DNA of 64,000 bases from Porphyrobacter sp. (GCA_017744315.1 JAGIBN010000009.1:178725-242724), one strand, 5' to 3'. Shown: positions 1 through 9,314, numbered from the stretch's first letter. Numbers and translations are program-made. Notes: a model not told the origin generated them from the letters alone.

Positions 1-299
1 GCCCAGACGAGCGGGCTCCGCGGATCCATCCAGATCAGCATCGAGACTACGAGCGATGTCAGGATCATCAGGCCGCCCATCGTCGGGGTTCCGACCTTGG
101 CGAGGTGCGTCTGCGGTCCGTCACTGCGGATCGGCTGCCCCTTACCCTGGCGTACGCGCAGGAGGTTGATGAAGCGCGGGCCGATCAGCAGGCCCAGCGC
201 CAGCGCGGTCAACATCGTCGCCCCGGCACGGAACGACTGGTAGCGAACCAGGTTAAGCAGACCTTCGAAATTGAGCCATTCAGCTAGCAGATACAGCAT
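1..299 (-). CDS. mraY: Phospho-N-acetylmuramoyl-pentapeptide-transferase, 5' part (runs off the window)
   Basis: MraY transfers phospho-MurNAc-pentapeptide to undecaprenyl phosphate to make lipid I at the inner membrane. Only the first 99 or so codons are present. The minus-strand translation begins [20 protein letters not shown] and continues with a hydrophobic helix ([20 protein letters not shown]). It then has the MraY hallmark [20 protein letters not shown] followed by MGGLMIL, the conserved cytoplasmic loop of this family. The ATG at 297-299 is 9 bases beyond the murF stop, so it is the last visible member of the mraZ-to-mraY run. The gene is truncated only by the window edge, and nothing suggests that it is broken. 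Confidence 0.93.
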   Translation of the reverse strand, partial: MLYLLAEWLNFEGLLNLVRYQSFRAGATMLTALALGLLIGPRFINLLRVRQGKGQPIRSDGPQTHLAKVGTPTMGGLMILTSLVVSMLIWMDPRSPLVW

Positions 300-308
300 T
301 CGAGCGGC

Positions 309-1766
309 TTAGCCCTCTCTGGCGGTAAAATGAGCGACGACCCTGCCCAGCCCCACCGAATTCGATCCCTTAACTAGCACCGCGTCGCCACTGGCAAGAC
401 CGAATTCCTCGAGCGCGGCAATCGCCTCCCCGGGGTTTTCGCAATGAGCGTAGGCAATCGGATTGCCAAGCGCCCCGTGCCCGCCTTTCCCCAACTCCCG
501 TGCAAGGGCCTTCATTTCCTCGCCCACGAGTATGGCGTAGTCGACGTTCGCCTCAAGCAGCGGTTCGGCAAGTTGTGCGTGAAAGCCCGCCGCGAAATCG
601 CCGAGTTCCTTCATGCTGCCGAGCACCGCGATCCTGCGGCTGGCCGGGGTAGCACCGAGCTGGCCGAGCGTGGCGCGCATCGATGCCGGGTTGGCGTTGT
701 AGCTTTCGTCGATCAGCAGGGCATGGCCGCCAGGCACGCGCAGCCGATGCCGTGCGCCACGCCCTTTGAGGCCGCCCATTTCTGCCAGCGCGAGCCCTGC
801 GGCACCGAGGTCGCCCCCAGCCGCGTGGACCGCCGCCATGACGCACAGCGAGTTCGACACCCAGTGACTTCCCGGTTCAGCGACCGAATAGCACAAACGC
901 CGATCGTCGATGGAAGCCGTCACCAGCGAGCCGCCGTTTGCGGCCGGGATCGCGTCGAGCAGACGGACTTGCGCCTCCGCCGATTGTCCAAAGGCCAAGA
1001 CGCGTGCTCCGCGAGCCTCCGCAGCGGCGCGGAGCCGGGCGAAGTGCGGGCTGTCCGCGGGAATGACAGCGGTGCCGCCCGCTTCGAGCCCGCCAAAGAT
1101 TTCCGCCTTGGCGTCAGCGATGGCTTCCTCGCTGCCGAGATTTTCGATGTGCGCCGGCGCGATGGTGGTGATGACCGCGACGTGAGGACGCACCTGGGCC
1201 GCCAGACCGGCGATCTCGCCCGCGTGGTTCATGCCCATCTCGAACACGCCGAAGCGGCTGCGCGAAGGCATGCGCGACAGGCTGAGCGGCACGCCGACAT
1301 GATTGTTGTAGCTGCGGACCGAACGGTGGGCGGCACCCTTGCCCGTGCGCTCCAGCGACGCGAAGATCGCTTCCTTCACGCCGGTCTTGCCGACGGATCC
1401 GGTGACGCCGATCACACAGGCAGCGGCTCGCTCTCGAGCGGTTTTTGCAAGAAGCTCAAGGGCCCTTGAGGTATCCTCGACCAGCACGTGCGGCTGTTCG
1501 ATCGGACGGTCGACGATGGCTGCGGCCGCTCCGTTGGAGAAGGCCTTGTCGAGATAGACATGCCCGTCGAGGCTTTCGCCCTTGAGAGCAAAGAACAGGT
1601 CGCCCGAGCGTACATCGCGCGAGTCCATTTCGACTCCCGCGATCTGGAAATCGCCGCTGGCCTGGCCTCCGGTTGCGCTGGCGATCTGTTCCGCCGTCCA
1701 GAGGGCGAGGCGCTGGCGGTCCCGCCCTTCGTTGGGCCAGCGAAGGGTCTTCATCAACGCATTCAT
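309..1766 (-). CDS. murF: UDP-N-acetylmuramoyl-tripeptide--D-alanyl-D-alanine ligase
   Basis: MurF adds D-Ala-D-Ala to UDP-MurNAc-tripeptide in the cytoplasm, using ATP. The protein is 485 residues from the chosen start. It shows the Mur-ligase P-loop GVTGSVGKTG at about residues 120-129 and the C-terminal domain motif LLIDESYNANPASM, which is typical of MurF. The open frame extends upstream to 1796. The ATG at 1766 (MNALMKTL) is preferred because it overlaps the murE stop as ATGA, the same junction used by the neighbouring genes, and this implies translational coupling. The gene lies between murE and mraY in the dcw cluster. Confidence 0.95.
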   Translation of the reverse strand: MNALMKTLRWPNEGRDRQRLALWTAEQIASATGGQASGDFQIAGVEMDSRDVRSGDLFFALKGESLDGHVYLDKAFSNGAAAAIVDRPIEQPHVLVEDTSRALELLAKTARERAAACVIGVTGSVGKTGVKEAIFASLERTGKGAAHRSVRSYNNHVGVPLSLSRMPSRSRFGVFEMGMNHAGEIAGLAAQVRPHVAVITTIAPAHIENLGSEEAIADAKAEIFGGLEAGGTAVIPADSPHFARLRAAAEARGARVLAFGQSAEAQVRLLDAIPAANGGSLVTASIDDRRLCYSVAEPGSHWVSNSLCVMAAVHAAGGDLGAAGLALAEMGGLKGRGARHRLRVPGGHALLIDESYNANPASMRATLGQLGATPASRRIAVLGSMKELGDFAAGFHAQLAEPLLEANVDYAILVGEEMKALARELGKGGHGALGNPIAYAHCENPGEAIAALEEFGLASGDAVLVKGSNSVGLGRVVAHFTAREG

Positions 1767-3232
1767 CCATTGGCTCCTGCCAGCGCGGCGGCACATTCGC
1801 GCGCCACGGTAACGTCGTCGAACGGCAGGATCTGCATCGTCTCTCCCGAGCCGATGATCTGCCCCTGTTCATGCCCCTTGCCCGCAATCAGGACGATGTC
1901 GTCGCCTCGGGCCTCGTTGATCGCCGCAGCGATCGCATCGCGACGGTTGCCGATCTCGCGCGCGGCAGGTGCGCCCGCGAGGATCTGCAGCCGGATCAAG
2001 GCCGGATCTTCGCCGCGTGGATTGTCGTCGGTCACGATAACCAGTTCAGAATGCCGCGCTGCGACCTCGCCCATCTGGGCTCGCTTGCCGATGTCGCGGT
2101 CACCACCGGCGCCAAATACCGTAATCAGTCGCCCAGACACGTGTGGGCGAAGCGCGTCAATAGCCGCGCCGAGCGCGTCAGGGGTATGAGCGTAATCGAC
2201 GTAGACTGGCGCACCCGACGCGGTGATCGCCGCACGTTCGAGCCGACCGCGCACCGGCTGCAGGCGCCCGAGGGCATCGAACACCGCGCCCGCTTCTCCG
2301 CCGGTCGAGAGAACAAGGCCAGCAGCAACAAGCGCATTCGCCACCTGGTAGGCACCGATCAGCGGCAGGGTGACCTTCCGGCGCACGCCTTCATACTCAA
2401 GCTCAAGTTCCTGGCCCAACTGTCCGGGCAAGCGGGAGAGCAGGCGGATCCCCTCGCCCTGCTCTCCCACCATGAAGAGGCGCAACCCCCTGGTCCGCGC
2501 CGCTTCCTGAGCCTGTTGGCTCCAGACGTCGTCTGCCCAGATGACCGCCGTCCCGCCTTCGTCCACAACTTCGGTGAACAGGCGCATCTTGGCGGCGAAA
2601 TAGTCGTCCATGTCCGCGTGGTAATCGAGGTGATCGCGCGACAGGTTGGTGAAGGCGCCGGCGACGACCGACAGGCCCTCGTTGCGATATTGCGAAAGCC
2701 CGTGACTCGAAGCCTCGTAAGCGACGTGAGTGACGCCCTCGCGCGCAAGGCCGGTCATGTTCGACAGGAATGTGACGATGTCGGGCGTGGTCAGCCCGGT
2801 AGAGACGCTGCCATCCGGCGTCGTCACGCCGAGCGTTCCGATCGAGGCGGCCCGCTGCCCGCACATGCGCCAGATCTGACGCGTCATCTCGACAGTGGAA
2901 GTTTTGCCGTTGGTTCCGGTGACTGCGACGACGGTTTCCGGAACCGGGCGGAAGAACTGTGCTGCCAGTCGGGCAAAGGCGCGACGCGGCTCCGGATCGG
3001 CGAAATGTGCCGCGCCGCTGACTTCAACCTGCGGCCGGGTGACGACCGCAATTGCCCCGGCGGCAACCGCTGCTGGAATGAAACCCTCGCCGTTGACGAC
3101 CGAGCCCTGGAACGCTCCGAACACTGTGCCAGGTGCGACCTTGCGGTGGTCAATCGCGAAGCCGGTAACCTCAAATTCACCATAACCGCCCGCGTCGAAG
3201 CCGGCGGCGGCGGCCAGGCGGGCGAGCTTCAT
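1763..3232 (-). CDS. murE: UDP-N-acetylmuramoyl-tripeptide synthetase (meso-DAP-adding)
   Basis: MurE adds the third stem-peptide residue to UDP-MurNAc-L-Ala-D-Glu. The 489-residue protein carries the ATP-binding motif TGTNGKTST at about 105-113, a YAHTPDAL segment of the central domain, and DNPR at about 403-406. DNPR is the signature of enzymes that use meso-diaminopimelate rather than lysine, as expected for a Gram-negative cell. The ATG overlaps the ftsI stop by 4 bp (ATGA), and a purine-rich AGAGGA lies just upstream inside ftsI. Length and motifs are complete. Confidence 0.96.
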   Translation of the reverse strand: MKLARLAAAAGFDAGGYGEFEVTGFAIDHRKVAPGTVFGAFQGSVVNGEGFIPAAVAAGAIAVVTRPQVEVSGAAHFADPEPRRAFARLAAQFFRPVPETVVAVTGTNGKTSTVEMTRQIWRMCGQRAASIGTLGVTTPDGSVSTGLTTPDIVTFLSNMTGLAREGVTHVAYEASSHGLSQYRNEGLSVVAGAFTNLSRDHLDYHADMDDYFAAKMRLFTEVVDEGGTAVIWADDVWSQQAQEAARTRGLRLFMVGEQGEGIRLLSRLPGQLGQELELEYEGVRRKVTLPLIGAYQVANALVAAGLVLSTGGEAGAVFDALGRLQPVRGRLERAAITASGAPVYVDYAHTPDALGAAIDALRPHVSGRLITVFGAGGDRDIGKRAQMGEVAARHSELVIVTDDNPRGEDPALIRLQILAGAPAAREIGNRRDAIAAAINEARGDDIVLIAGKGHEQGQIIGSGETMQILPFDDVTVARECAAALAGANG

Positions 3233-4947
3233 TCCTCTGAACCGATCAGCGGCTTGAGATCGGTGAGATCGATGTCGCGATTGTCGTCAGGATACACCCC
3301 GAGGATCGGGCCGATGCGCGGCACAAGGCGCCTGATTACGGGCGCCGCGTTCCAGGCAGCGGTCCGCTGGAACGAGCTGGCCGCGACAGCCTTGGGCTCG
3401 TCCATCATGGAGATCACGACATAGCGCGGCTTGTCCATCGGGAAGGCCGCAGCGAAAGTCGCGACCACCGACGTACGATTGTAACCGCCCGAGCCCGGCT
3501 TTTCGGCGCTTCCGGTCTTGCCGCCTACACGGAACCCCGGAGCATCGGCGTGGCGGCCGGTGCCGTAGAGCGCGATCATCCGCAGAAGCTGGTTCATGCG
3601 AGCGCTGGTGCTGGCCTTGAACACGCGACGGCCGCGATTGGCCTGTCCCGGCGCGACCTTGTAAAGCGTCGCCGGCCGCCAGATGCCGCCGTTGACCATG
3701 GCAGCGTAAGCGGTCGCGAGGTGCAGCGGCGTAACCGCGATGCCGTGGCCATAGCCGACGGTCATGGCCCTCAGGCGCGGCCAGTCGCCGCTCGCCCAGA
3801 TCGGGAAACCGCGAGCCGGCAGCTCGATGTATGGGCGCTCGTTGAAACCGAGATCGGCCATGACCTGCTTCAAGCGGGCCGCACCAAGGTCATCAACGAT
3901 GTGCGCCGTAACGATGTTCGACGAGTGGATCAGCGTTTCGGGCACGTTGAGGGTGGCGCCGAGCGGGTGGCTGTCCTTGATCGTGAACCCGCCGATGTGA
4001 AGCGGCGTCGCCGGGTAGCGGCGCGAGAGATCGGTCACGGTACCCGCATCGATCGCAGCGGCCACGGCGAGCGGCTTGAACGTCGAACCCAGCTCGTAGA
4101 CCTGGTTAGTGACCTTGTTGAAGATGTACTTCTGGCTGTCCCGGTCGACCTTGTTCGGGTCGAATTCGGGCAGCGAGGCGAGCGCGAGGACTTCGCCTGT
4201 GTCGACGTCGAGGACGATGCCCGCCGCACCCACTGCATCAACGGAAAGCATGCCGCGGCGCAACTCGTCTTCGAGCGCTCCCTGGACGCGAGCATCGATC
4301 GACAGCGCAACCGGGGCGCCGCGGAGCGCGGGGTCGAGCAGTCTGTCGTTGAGCGCCGACTCCATCCCGACGTGGCCCTTGCCGTCTTCATCGACGTAAC
4401 CAAGGACGTGGGCCGCCATCGAACCCTGCGGATAGTGGCGATCGGTTTCGCGCGGCAGTTCGAGGGCCAGTTCGCCCAGGGCCATCACCTTGTTGGCGTC
4501 TTCGGGCAGGATACGGCGGCGCAGATAGCCAGACTTGCCCGAAGCAAGCTTGCGGGCAATCTCGGCCTCGTCGAGGTCGGGGAATATCCCTTTCAGGCGA
4601 TGCGCCACCGACTTGGCGGACTGGACGAGCGGCGGGCCGCCATCGTCCATCGCGGTCGGGTTGAACCACAGCGCATAAGCGGGGAACGCACGCGCCAGCG
4701 GCACGCCATTGCGGTCGGTGATCTCGCCACGCGTCGGCAGCAGGGCATCAGCCATCGAGCGCTGGCTCGGCGCCGGCTGGACCACGCCAAGATAGGCGAT
4801 GCGCAACAGTGCTGCGGCGGCGAGGGCGAGGAAAGCCGCGCCGATCAGCAGAACCCTCAGCTGAGCGAGAAGAAGCGCCTTGCGCCGGATGTCGACCAGA
4901 TGGACCCGGCCAGGCGCCTGGGGTGCACTGATCGCGTAAGCGTTCAT
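3229..4947 (-). CDS. ftsI: Peptidoglycan D,D-transpeptidase FtsI (PBP3, septal)
   Basis: This is the septal class B penicillin-binding protein that crosslinks peptidoglycan with FtsW. The 572 residues comprise a short cytoplasmic tail, one membrane segment at about residues 32-52, a PBP dimerisation domain, and a transpeptidase domain with all three active-site motifs: STFK with the acylated serine at about 288, SSN at about 342-344, and KTGS at about 477-480. It overlaps ftsL upstream and murE downstream by 4 bp each. All catalytic motifs are intact. Confidence 0.96.
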   Translation of the reverse strand: MNAYAISAPQAPGRVHLVDIRRKALLLAQLRVLLIGAAFLALAAAALLRIAYLGVVQPAPSQRSMADALLPTRGEITDRNGVPLARAFPAYALWFNPTAMDDGGPPLVQSAKSVAHRLKGIFPDLDEAEIARKLASGKSGYLRRRILPEDANKVMALGELALELPRETDRHYPQGSMAAHVLGYVDEDGKGHVGMESALNDRLLDPALRGAPVALSIDARVQGALEDELRRGMLSVDAVGAAGIVLDVDTGEVLALASLPEFDPNKVDRDSQKYIFNKVTNQVYELGSTFKPLAVAAAIDAGTVTDLSRRYPATPLHIGGFTIKDSHPLGATLNVPETLIHSSNIVTAHIVDDLGAARLKQVMADLGFNERPYIELPARGFPIWASGDWPRLRAMTVGYGHGIAVTPLHLATAYAAMVNGGIWRPATLYKVAPGQANRGRRVFKASTSARMNQLLRMIALYGTGRHADAPGFRVGGKTGSAEKPGSGGYNRTSVVATFAAAFPMDKPRYVVISMMDEPKAVAASSFQRTAAWNAAPVIRRLVPRIGPILGVYPDDNRDIDLTDLKPLIGSEE

Positions 4948-5447
4948 TCGCCGATGCTCGCAATCGTGGCGCGCAACGGAATGCGCATCGCGCCACCGTC
5001 AGAGCGGGCGTCAGCCAAAGTCTCGGTGCGCTCCGGCTGGATCAGAGCGTCGTCGACCGGCTTGCCGGTGATCGGCGAAACGAATTTCGGAAAGTCGGGC
5101 GCATCGCCGTCGACCCCGGCCACGCGGATCGGTTCCGGCGCGCCGATACCACGCGGGGTACCGAAGCTCGCGAGCTGGCGCTCGCTGCCGATGAACTGGG
5201 CAGCCGTCGGGGCGGTGTAGCCGAAATCGACCTGGTTCCAAGCCGCCAACTGCAGCTGATTGGAACGCGTCTCGAACTCCGTCTCGAGCAGCAGCTTTTG
5301 CTGTTCGAGCGCGACGATCTGCCGCTCAGCCCTGACGACGTCGCTCACCACCGCGTGCACCTTGAGGTGCAGCGTCAGATAGAGTCCGGTGCAGATCGCC
5401 AGCGTCATCAACCAGCCGATCCGGCGCATGCGGTCTTGCGGTGTCAT
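4944..5447 (-). CDS. ftsL: FtsL-like bitopic cell division protein
   Basis: This small protein of 167 residues sits exactly where ftsL lies in dcw clusters, between rsmH and ftsI. It has a short basic N-terminus, one membrane helix at about residues 10-28 ([19 protein letters not shown]), and then a leucine/glutamine-rich helix at about 35-65 that is suited to coiled-coil pairing with FtsB. The remaining 100 residues are a low-complexity Pro/Asp-rich periplasmic tail, which is longer than in classical FtsL. FtsL diverges fast, so the identity rests on topology and position. Its start overlaps the rsmH stop by 4 bp. Confidence 0.8.
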   Translation of the reverse strand: MTPQDRMRRIGWLMTLAICTGLYLTLHLKVHAVVSDVVRAERQIVALEQQKLLLETEFETRSNQLQLAAWNQVDFGYTAPTAAQFIGSERQLASFGTPRGIGAPEPIRVAGVDGDAPDFPKFVSPITGKPVDDALIQPERTETLADARSDGGAMRIPLRATIASIGE

Positions 5448-6388
5448 GCGGCCTCCCTTGCTGGGGCAGAGGTGCGGACCGCGGCGCGCAACGTCGCCGA
5501 ACGAGCCCTGGGGTTGCGGAGCGTCTCGGCGTCGGAGGGTCGGATTCCCTTCGAGACCTTTTCAAACGTCGGCGACGAACCGGCGTCGACTTCGGGCAGA
5601 TGGCGGCTGGCCCGCGCTGTGGCGCCGGCGGCTTCGCGCAGGAAGCGCTTCACGATGCGGTCTTCGAGGCTGTGGAAGCTGACCACCGCCAGGCGTCCAC
5701 CGCTCTTGAGCAGCTGCTCAGCGCCCTTGAGCCCCTCGTCCAGCTCATTGAGCTCCCCATTCACGTGGATGCGGATAGCCTGGAAGCTGCGGGTCGCCGG
5801 ATCCTTCGGCGCACCGACGCGGTAGCCGAGCGCCTTGCGGATAACTTGCGCCAGCTCGGCCGTAGTCGAGAGCGGACGCGCGGCCACGATCGCGCGCGCG
5901 ATGCGGCGGCTCTGCCGCTCTTCGCCGTAGTGCCACAGGACGTCGGCAATCTCGGCCTCGTCAGCGCCGTTCAGGAAATCCGCGGCAGTCGGCCCCTCGC
6001 GGCTCATGGTCATGTCGAGCGGACCATCGGTAGAGAACGCGAACCCACGCTCCGCCTGATCGAGCTGCATCGAGGAAACGCCGATATCCATTGCGACGCC
6101 ATCGACGCGGGCAACCCCCGCCTCGGCAAGAGCGCTCACCATCTCGGAGAAACGGCGCGGATGCAGGATCAGGCGCGGCGGATTGTCGCGCGTCTCGGGG
6201 AAGCTGGCACCGGCTGCGATGGCGTCGGGATCGCGGTCGAAGGCATGGACCGTCGCGCCCGCGTCGAGGATCGCCCGGGTGTAACCACCGGCACCGAACG
6301 TTGCGTCGACGATCACATCGCCGGGCCCCGGAGCCAGGGCTTCCATCACCTCGTCGAGGAGGACGGGAATGTGCGGGGCGGAGCTCAC
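5444..6388 (-). CDS. rsmH: 16S rRNA (cytosine(1402)-N(4))-methyltransferase
   Basis: RsmH (MraW) N4-methylates C1402 of 16S rRNA, using S-adenosylmethionine. The 314-residue sequence begins [13 protein letters not shown] and has the SAM-binding segment [15 protein letters not shown] near residues 26-40. It also has [20 protein letters not shown], a strongly conserved RsmH block, and the C-terminal [13 protein letters not shown]. The first codon is GTG, overlapping the mraZ TGA as GTGA. It is the second gene of the dcw operon. Confidence 0.96.
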   Translation of the reverse strand: MSSAPHIPVLLDEVMEALAPGPGDVIVDATFGAGGYTRAILDAGATVHAFDRDPDAIAAGASFPETRDNPPRLILHPRRFSEMVSALAEAGVARVDGVAMDIGVSSMQLDQAERGFAFSTDGPLDMTMSREGPTAADFLNGADEAEIADVLWHYGEERQSRRIARAIVAARPLSTTAELAQVIRKALGYRVGAPKDPATRSFQAIRIHVNGELNELDEGLKGAEQLLKSGGRLAVVSFHSLEDRIVKRFLREAAGATARASRHLPEVDAGSSPTFEKVSKGIRPSDAETLRNPRARSATLRAAVRTSAPAREAA

Positions 6389-6918
6389 TTGCCCTTCCCC
6401 TTGGCGGCAGCATCAGCCTCGAGCTTGCGACAAACAGCCTTCTGGCCGTCCCAGCTCGATTCCATCGCGTAGAGCTGTTCCGGCGACCACAGGGTGAAGA
6501 ACTGCCCGCCGCCGAGGACGCAGATACCCTTCTCGATCGAGCAAAGCTCGGCGAGGTGATCGGGCAGGACGAAACGGCCGCTGGCGTCGAACGGGACTTC
6601 GGTGAAGGTCCAGAGCTGGATCGAGCGCAGTTCGCGGTCGAATTCCTTGCCGAGCCTGACGGCGTTGTCCTCCTCGCGATCCAGCAGCGCGTCGAACGAG
6701 GCGGTGCGATCGAGCCCGAAACCAGTCAGGCAATTCCAGCGATCATGCTTGGCGAGACAGAGGATGCGCGGATCGGTTTCCGCCGGGGCAATGGCTTTGC
6801 GGAAGGCAGGCGGCAGGACGTAGCGGCCCTTTTCACCGCGGGGCGAGAAGCCCTGTCCGCTATAGCCTGAACCCTTAAGCACGTCCCAATTGCCCCCGTT
6901 GGCAAGTCCTGAACCCAC
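6385..6918 (-). CDS. mraZ: Division/cell-wall cluster transcriptional repressor MraZ
   Basis: MraZ is an AbrB-like DNA-binding protein that represses the dcw operon. Two SpoVT/AbrB half-repeats are visible: one around [19 protein letters not shown], and one around [19 protein letters not shown]. The frame is open back to an ATG at 6966 (193 residues), but that ATG has AAAGGG directly against it. A GTG at 6918 has GGGGAAGG about 7 bases upstream and is preferred; a GTG at 6882 is a third option. Even so the N-terminus is longer than in E. coli MraZ (152 residues). The upstream box array at 7021-7065 is its likely operator. Confidence 0.9.
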   Translation of the reverse strand: MGSGLANGGNWDVLKGSGYSGQGFSPRGEKGRYVLPPAFRKAIAPAETDPRILCLAKHDRWNCLTGFGLDRTASFDALLDREEDNAVRLGKEFDRELRSIQLWTFTEVPFDASGRFVLPDHLAELCSIEKGICVLGGGQFFTLWSPEQLYAMESSWDGQKAVCRKLEADAAAKGKGK

Positions 6919-7020
6919 GGACACGCCTTCCCCGCGCAGCCACGCGTAAGTACGCGAGACCGTCATCCCCTTTCAGGAATGCAACACGGGTGGTTTGTCC
7001 GATGGATTCACTATGTAACG

Positions 7021-7065
7021 CGGGGAGATGCGGGAGAAAAGGGGAAATTGCGGGATTGTGTGGGC
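7021..7065. promoter_or_regulatory. MraZ operator: five NGGGN boxes with 10-bp period
   Basis: Five boxes occur at 7021 (CGGGG), 7031 (CGGGA), 7041 (GGGGA), 7051 (CGGGA) and 7061 (TGGGC), each separated by exactly five bases. MraZ of E. coli is known to bind tandem TGGGN repeats with 5-nt spacers upstream of mraZ. Here the same geometry appears on the plus strand, upstream of the minus-strand mraZ gene. A 10-bp period puts all boxes on one face of the helix. The assignment is inferred from spacing and location. Confidence 0.75.
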
Positions 7066-7073
7066 AAGATCGC

Positions 7074-7101
7074 TTTTTATGCCTCAGGATTCGAGGGTTA
7101 A
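7074..7101 (-). promoter_or_regulatory. Possible mraZ operon promoter (weak)
   Basis: Read on the minus strand, TTAACC (7101-7096) and TAAAAA (7079-7074) are separated by 16 bases. This would place transcription initiation just before the MraZ boxes, so a bound repressor would sit on the initially transcribed region. Both hexamers are poor matches to the housekeeping consensus. The call is a suggestion only. Confidence 0.25.
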
Positions 7102-7202
7102 CGGGCGAAGCGCACACCGATGCGAGGTCCACCGGTGTCTGCAAGACCGCATTTATATCATTGATTTATCGTAATTTATGAGAAGGCTTTCGGCCCGTCC
7201 CG

Positions 7203-8036
7203 CTATTTCCCGCGTTCAGACCAGGCCGTACCCGCCAGCCAGTCAAGCGCGGCGGCGGCTTGAGGGTGCGGATCGTAGAGATCGAGTACTGCGGCGTCGG
7301 CGAGCAAAACGACTCGGCCCTCGCCAATGCTACAGCTCGCGAGCACCGCTTCTGCGGCGAGGGTACAAGGGCCTGGCGTTCCTAGGGCAACAAAGGAGCC
7401 GGGACGGTTCACGGGGATGGGCTGGTCGGTAGCCTGGATCAGAACAAACCCTTCGGGCCGTTCCACATCGAATTGCAGCTCAAGCCCCCAATGTTTGAGA
7501 ATGGGGGACAGCAGCACGACATCCTGAGGCCGGCGACGATCGCCGATGGGGAACTTGGATTTGCCGGTCAGCATCGGATCGGCGAACAACAGCAGACGCC
7601 CTCCCCCGCGAACCCAATCGTCGAGCGCGACATTCTCCGCGGCGCTCAGGGCCCTGGGTTGGGCAAGGAGGAGGTGCTTGAGGCCCGACAGACTCTCCGG
7701 CGTGAGGGTATCGAGCGGTCGCAGGTCGTAGGATTTTTCGAGTTCGAGCCGCGCCCAATGCGATGCGCCGTCTCCGCCGAGCAGTTCGTTGACGTTGCCG
7801 GATTCGCCCCAATAGATCGGGATCGTGCCCATCAGGCCAAGGCTGGGGAGCTCTGATGGCTCGGGTACCGGCTGTTGCTGCTGGGCGTTGCACCCACCCG
7901 GCAGCCACGACAACGCTACTGCCAGCGCGAGACTACGGTACCTCAGGCCTGGTCCCGTCCTGTGTTGCGTCGACCTGGGCTTTCTGAACCGGCTCCTGAG
8001 CCGCAGGCATGTCGGGAACGACACCCGCTTCGGCAA
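7203..8036 (-). CDS. Secreted lipoprotein-like protein with GldG/DUF4350-type domain
   Basis: The mature part, about 250 residues, has the pattern of GldG/DUF4350-type domains. A tyrosine-leucine-rich segment (LKHLLLAQPRALSAAENVALDDWV) is followed by GGGRLLLFADP, and a C-terminal GEGRVVLLADAAVL resembles the class I glutamine-amidotransferase fold. A hydrophobic stretch LALAVALSWLPGGCNAQ looks like a signal ending in a cysteine, though PGGC is a weak lipobox. No ATG is present: the frame opens at TTG 8036, GTG 8024 is another option, and a start nearer the signal would require CTG. The N-terminus overlaps the upstream one-helix protein gene by about 100 bases, and the two probably form a pair. 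Confidence 0.6.
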   Translation of the reverse strand: MPKRVSFPTCLRLRSRFRKPRSTQHRTGPGLRYRSLALAVALSWLPGGCNAQQQQPVPEPSELPSLGLMGTIPIYWGESGNVNELLGGDGASHWARLELEKSYDLRPLDTLTPESLSGLKHLLLAQPRALSAAENVALDDWVRGGGRLLLFADPMLTGKSKFPIGDRRRPQDVVLLSPILKHWGLELQFDVERPEGFVLIQATDQPIPVNRPGSFVALGTPGPCTLAAEAVLASCSIGEGRVVLLADAAVLDLYDPHPQAAAALDWLAGTAWSERGK

Positions 8037-8295
8037 GCGGGTCGCTCGCCTGCTCGGACTTCGGCTGCGCGGCTATCGTCGGAGCCGCCTCAGGAACGAC
8101 GCGCGCCTGATTGCGATCGGCGTTGTTGATGAGGATATTCGCGAGGCCGACCAGCAGCACCATCGCTGCGAGCCCGAACAGGCCGATCTGCAAGCGTTGC
8201 ACAGCTTGGGAACGACCGCTGACCAGCGGCACGAACGCGGCATGCTCAGCGGCGGGTTGAGGGGTCTGGAGTATCTTGGTCGGGTCGAGCGACAT
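7933..8295 (-). CDS. Hypothetical single-pass membrane protein
   Basis: This 120-residue protein has a cytoplasmic N-terminus, one membrane helix at about residues 37-57 (IGLFGLAAMVLLVGLANILI), and a Pro/Ala/Gln-rich tail without recognisable fold. It lies 23 bases downstream of the cysteine synthase gene and overlaps the lipoprotein-like gene. No family is recognised; an anchor or accessory role for the neighbouring GldG-like protein is inference from adjacency. Confidence 0.55.
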   Translation of the reverse strand: MSLDPTKILQTPQPAAEHAAFVPLVSGRSQAVQRLQIGLFGLAAMVLLVGLANILINNADRNQARVVPEAAPTIAAQPKSEQASDPLAEAGVVPDMPAAQEPVQKAQVDATQDGTRPEVP

Positions 8296-8318
8296 AGGGC
8301 CAGTCTAGTCCTGCAAGA

Positions 8319-9314
8319 TTAACGCAGCCAGTCGAAAACCGGCAGCCCCTTCGCCTCCAGCCATTCACGGTTGTAGAGCGAAGACAGGTAGCGGAAACCG
8401 GTATCGCACAAGATCGTCGCCACACGGCTGCCCGGGCCGAGCTGCTTGCCCAGGGCCACAGCTCCGGCGACGTTGATGCCCGATGACAGGCCCAGGCACA
8501 GCCCCTCTTCCTTGAGCAGGCGCCCCACCCAGTAGAGGCCTTCCTCGTCGGACATACGAAACTGCGTATCGATCGGCGCGCCTTCGAGGTTGGCGGTGAT
8601 CCGGCCCTGGCCAATACCTTCAGCGACCGAGCTGCCCTCTGCCTGAAGCTCCCCATTGGCGTAATAGCTGTAGAGCGCGGCACCGTGTGGATCGGTCAGC
8701 GCGATGCAAATCTTCTCGTCGAACGCCTTGAGGCCCATGGCCACGCCGGCCAGCGTACCGCCGGTTCCGACTGCGCAGGTAAAGCCGTCGACGCGGCCTT
8801 CCATCTGCTCCCAGATCTCGGGCGCGGTGCCCTCGATATGCGCCTTGCGGTTGGCGATGTTGTCGAACTGGTTGGCCCAGACGGCGCCTTCGGTCTCTTC
8901 CGCGAGACGGCGCGAGGTGTGCACGAAGTGGTTGGGATCGGCGAACTTGGTCGGCGGCACCAGGACCAGCTCGGCGCCAAGCGCGCGCAGCGTGTCCATT
9001 TTTTCCTTCGACTGGTTGTCCGGCATCACGATGATCGTGCGATAACCGAGAGCGTTCGCGACCAGGGCAATTCCGATGCCGGTATTGCCCGCGGTGCCTT
9101 CGACGACGGTACCGCCCTGCTTCAGTTCACCGCGCGCTTCGGCGTCACGAATGATCCACAGCGCAGCGCGGTCCTTCACCGAGGCGCCGGGGTTATCGAA
9201 TTCGCACTTGCCCCAGATTTCGCAGCCAGCCGCCTCGCTCGGTCCCTTGAGCAGGACCAGAGGCGTGTTGCCAATGAGATCGAGAGTGCTTCCGAGTGCG
9301 GCAGGAGCGGTCAT
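8319..9314 (-). CDS. cysK: Cysteine synthase (O-acetylserine sulfhydrylase, PLP fold type II)
   Basis: The enzyme forms cysteine from O-acetylserine and sulfide. The 331-residue protein starts MTAPAALGSTLDLIGNTPLV. It carries NPGASVKDRAA with the PLP-binding lysine at about 47, a phosphate-binding GTAGNTGIG loop, and GTGGTLAGVA. The loop reads EGTAGNTG instead of the EPTSGNTG of classical CysK, a variant seen in a separate branch of cysteine synthases, so the exact acyl donor is less certain. The frame extends to 9353, but the ATG at 9314 aligns with the family start. Confidence 0.88.
   Translation of the reverse strand: MTAPAALGSTLDLIGNTPLVLLKGPSEAAGCEIWGKCEFDNPGASVKDRAALWIIRDAEARGELKQGGTVVEGTAGNTGIGIALVANALGYRTIIVMPDNQSKEKMDTLRALGAELVLVPPTKFADPNHFVHTSRRLAEETEGAVWANQFDNIANRKAHIEGTAPEIWEQMEGRVDGFTCAVGTGGTLAGVAMGLKAFDEKICIALTDPHGAALYSYYANGELQAEGSSVAEGIGQGRITANLEGAPIDTQFRMSDEEGLYWVGRLLKEEGLCLGLSSGINVAGAVALGKQLGPGSRVATILCDTGFRYLSSLYNREWLEAKGLPVFDWLR

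Noticed and set aside
105..287. Short plus-strand ORF at the window start
   Set aside because: Antisense to mraY, without supporting features.
1673..3424. 583-codon plus-strand ORF across murF, murE and ftsI
   Set aside because: Shadow of convincingly identified genes on the other strand. Arg/Asp/Gly-rich translation with no domain.
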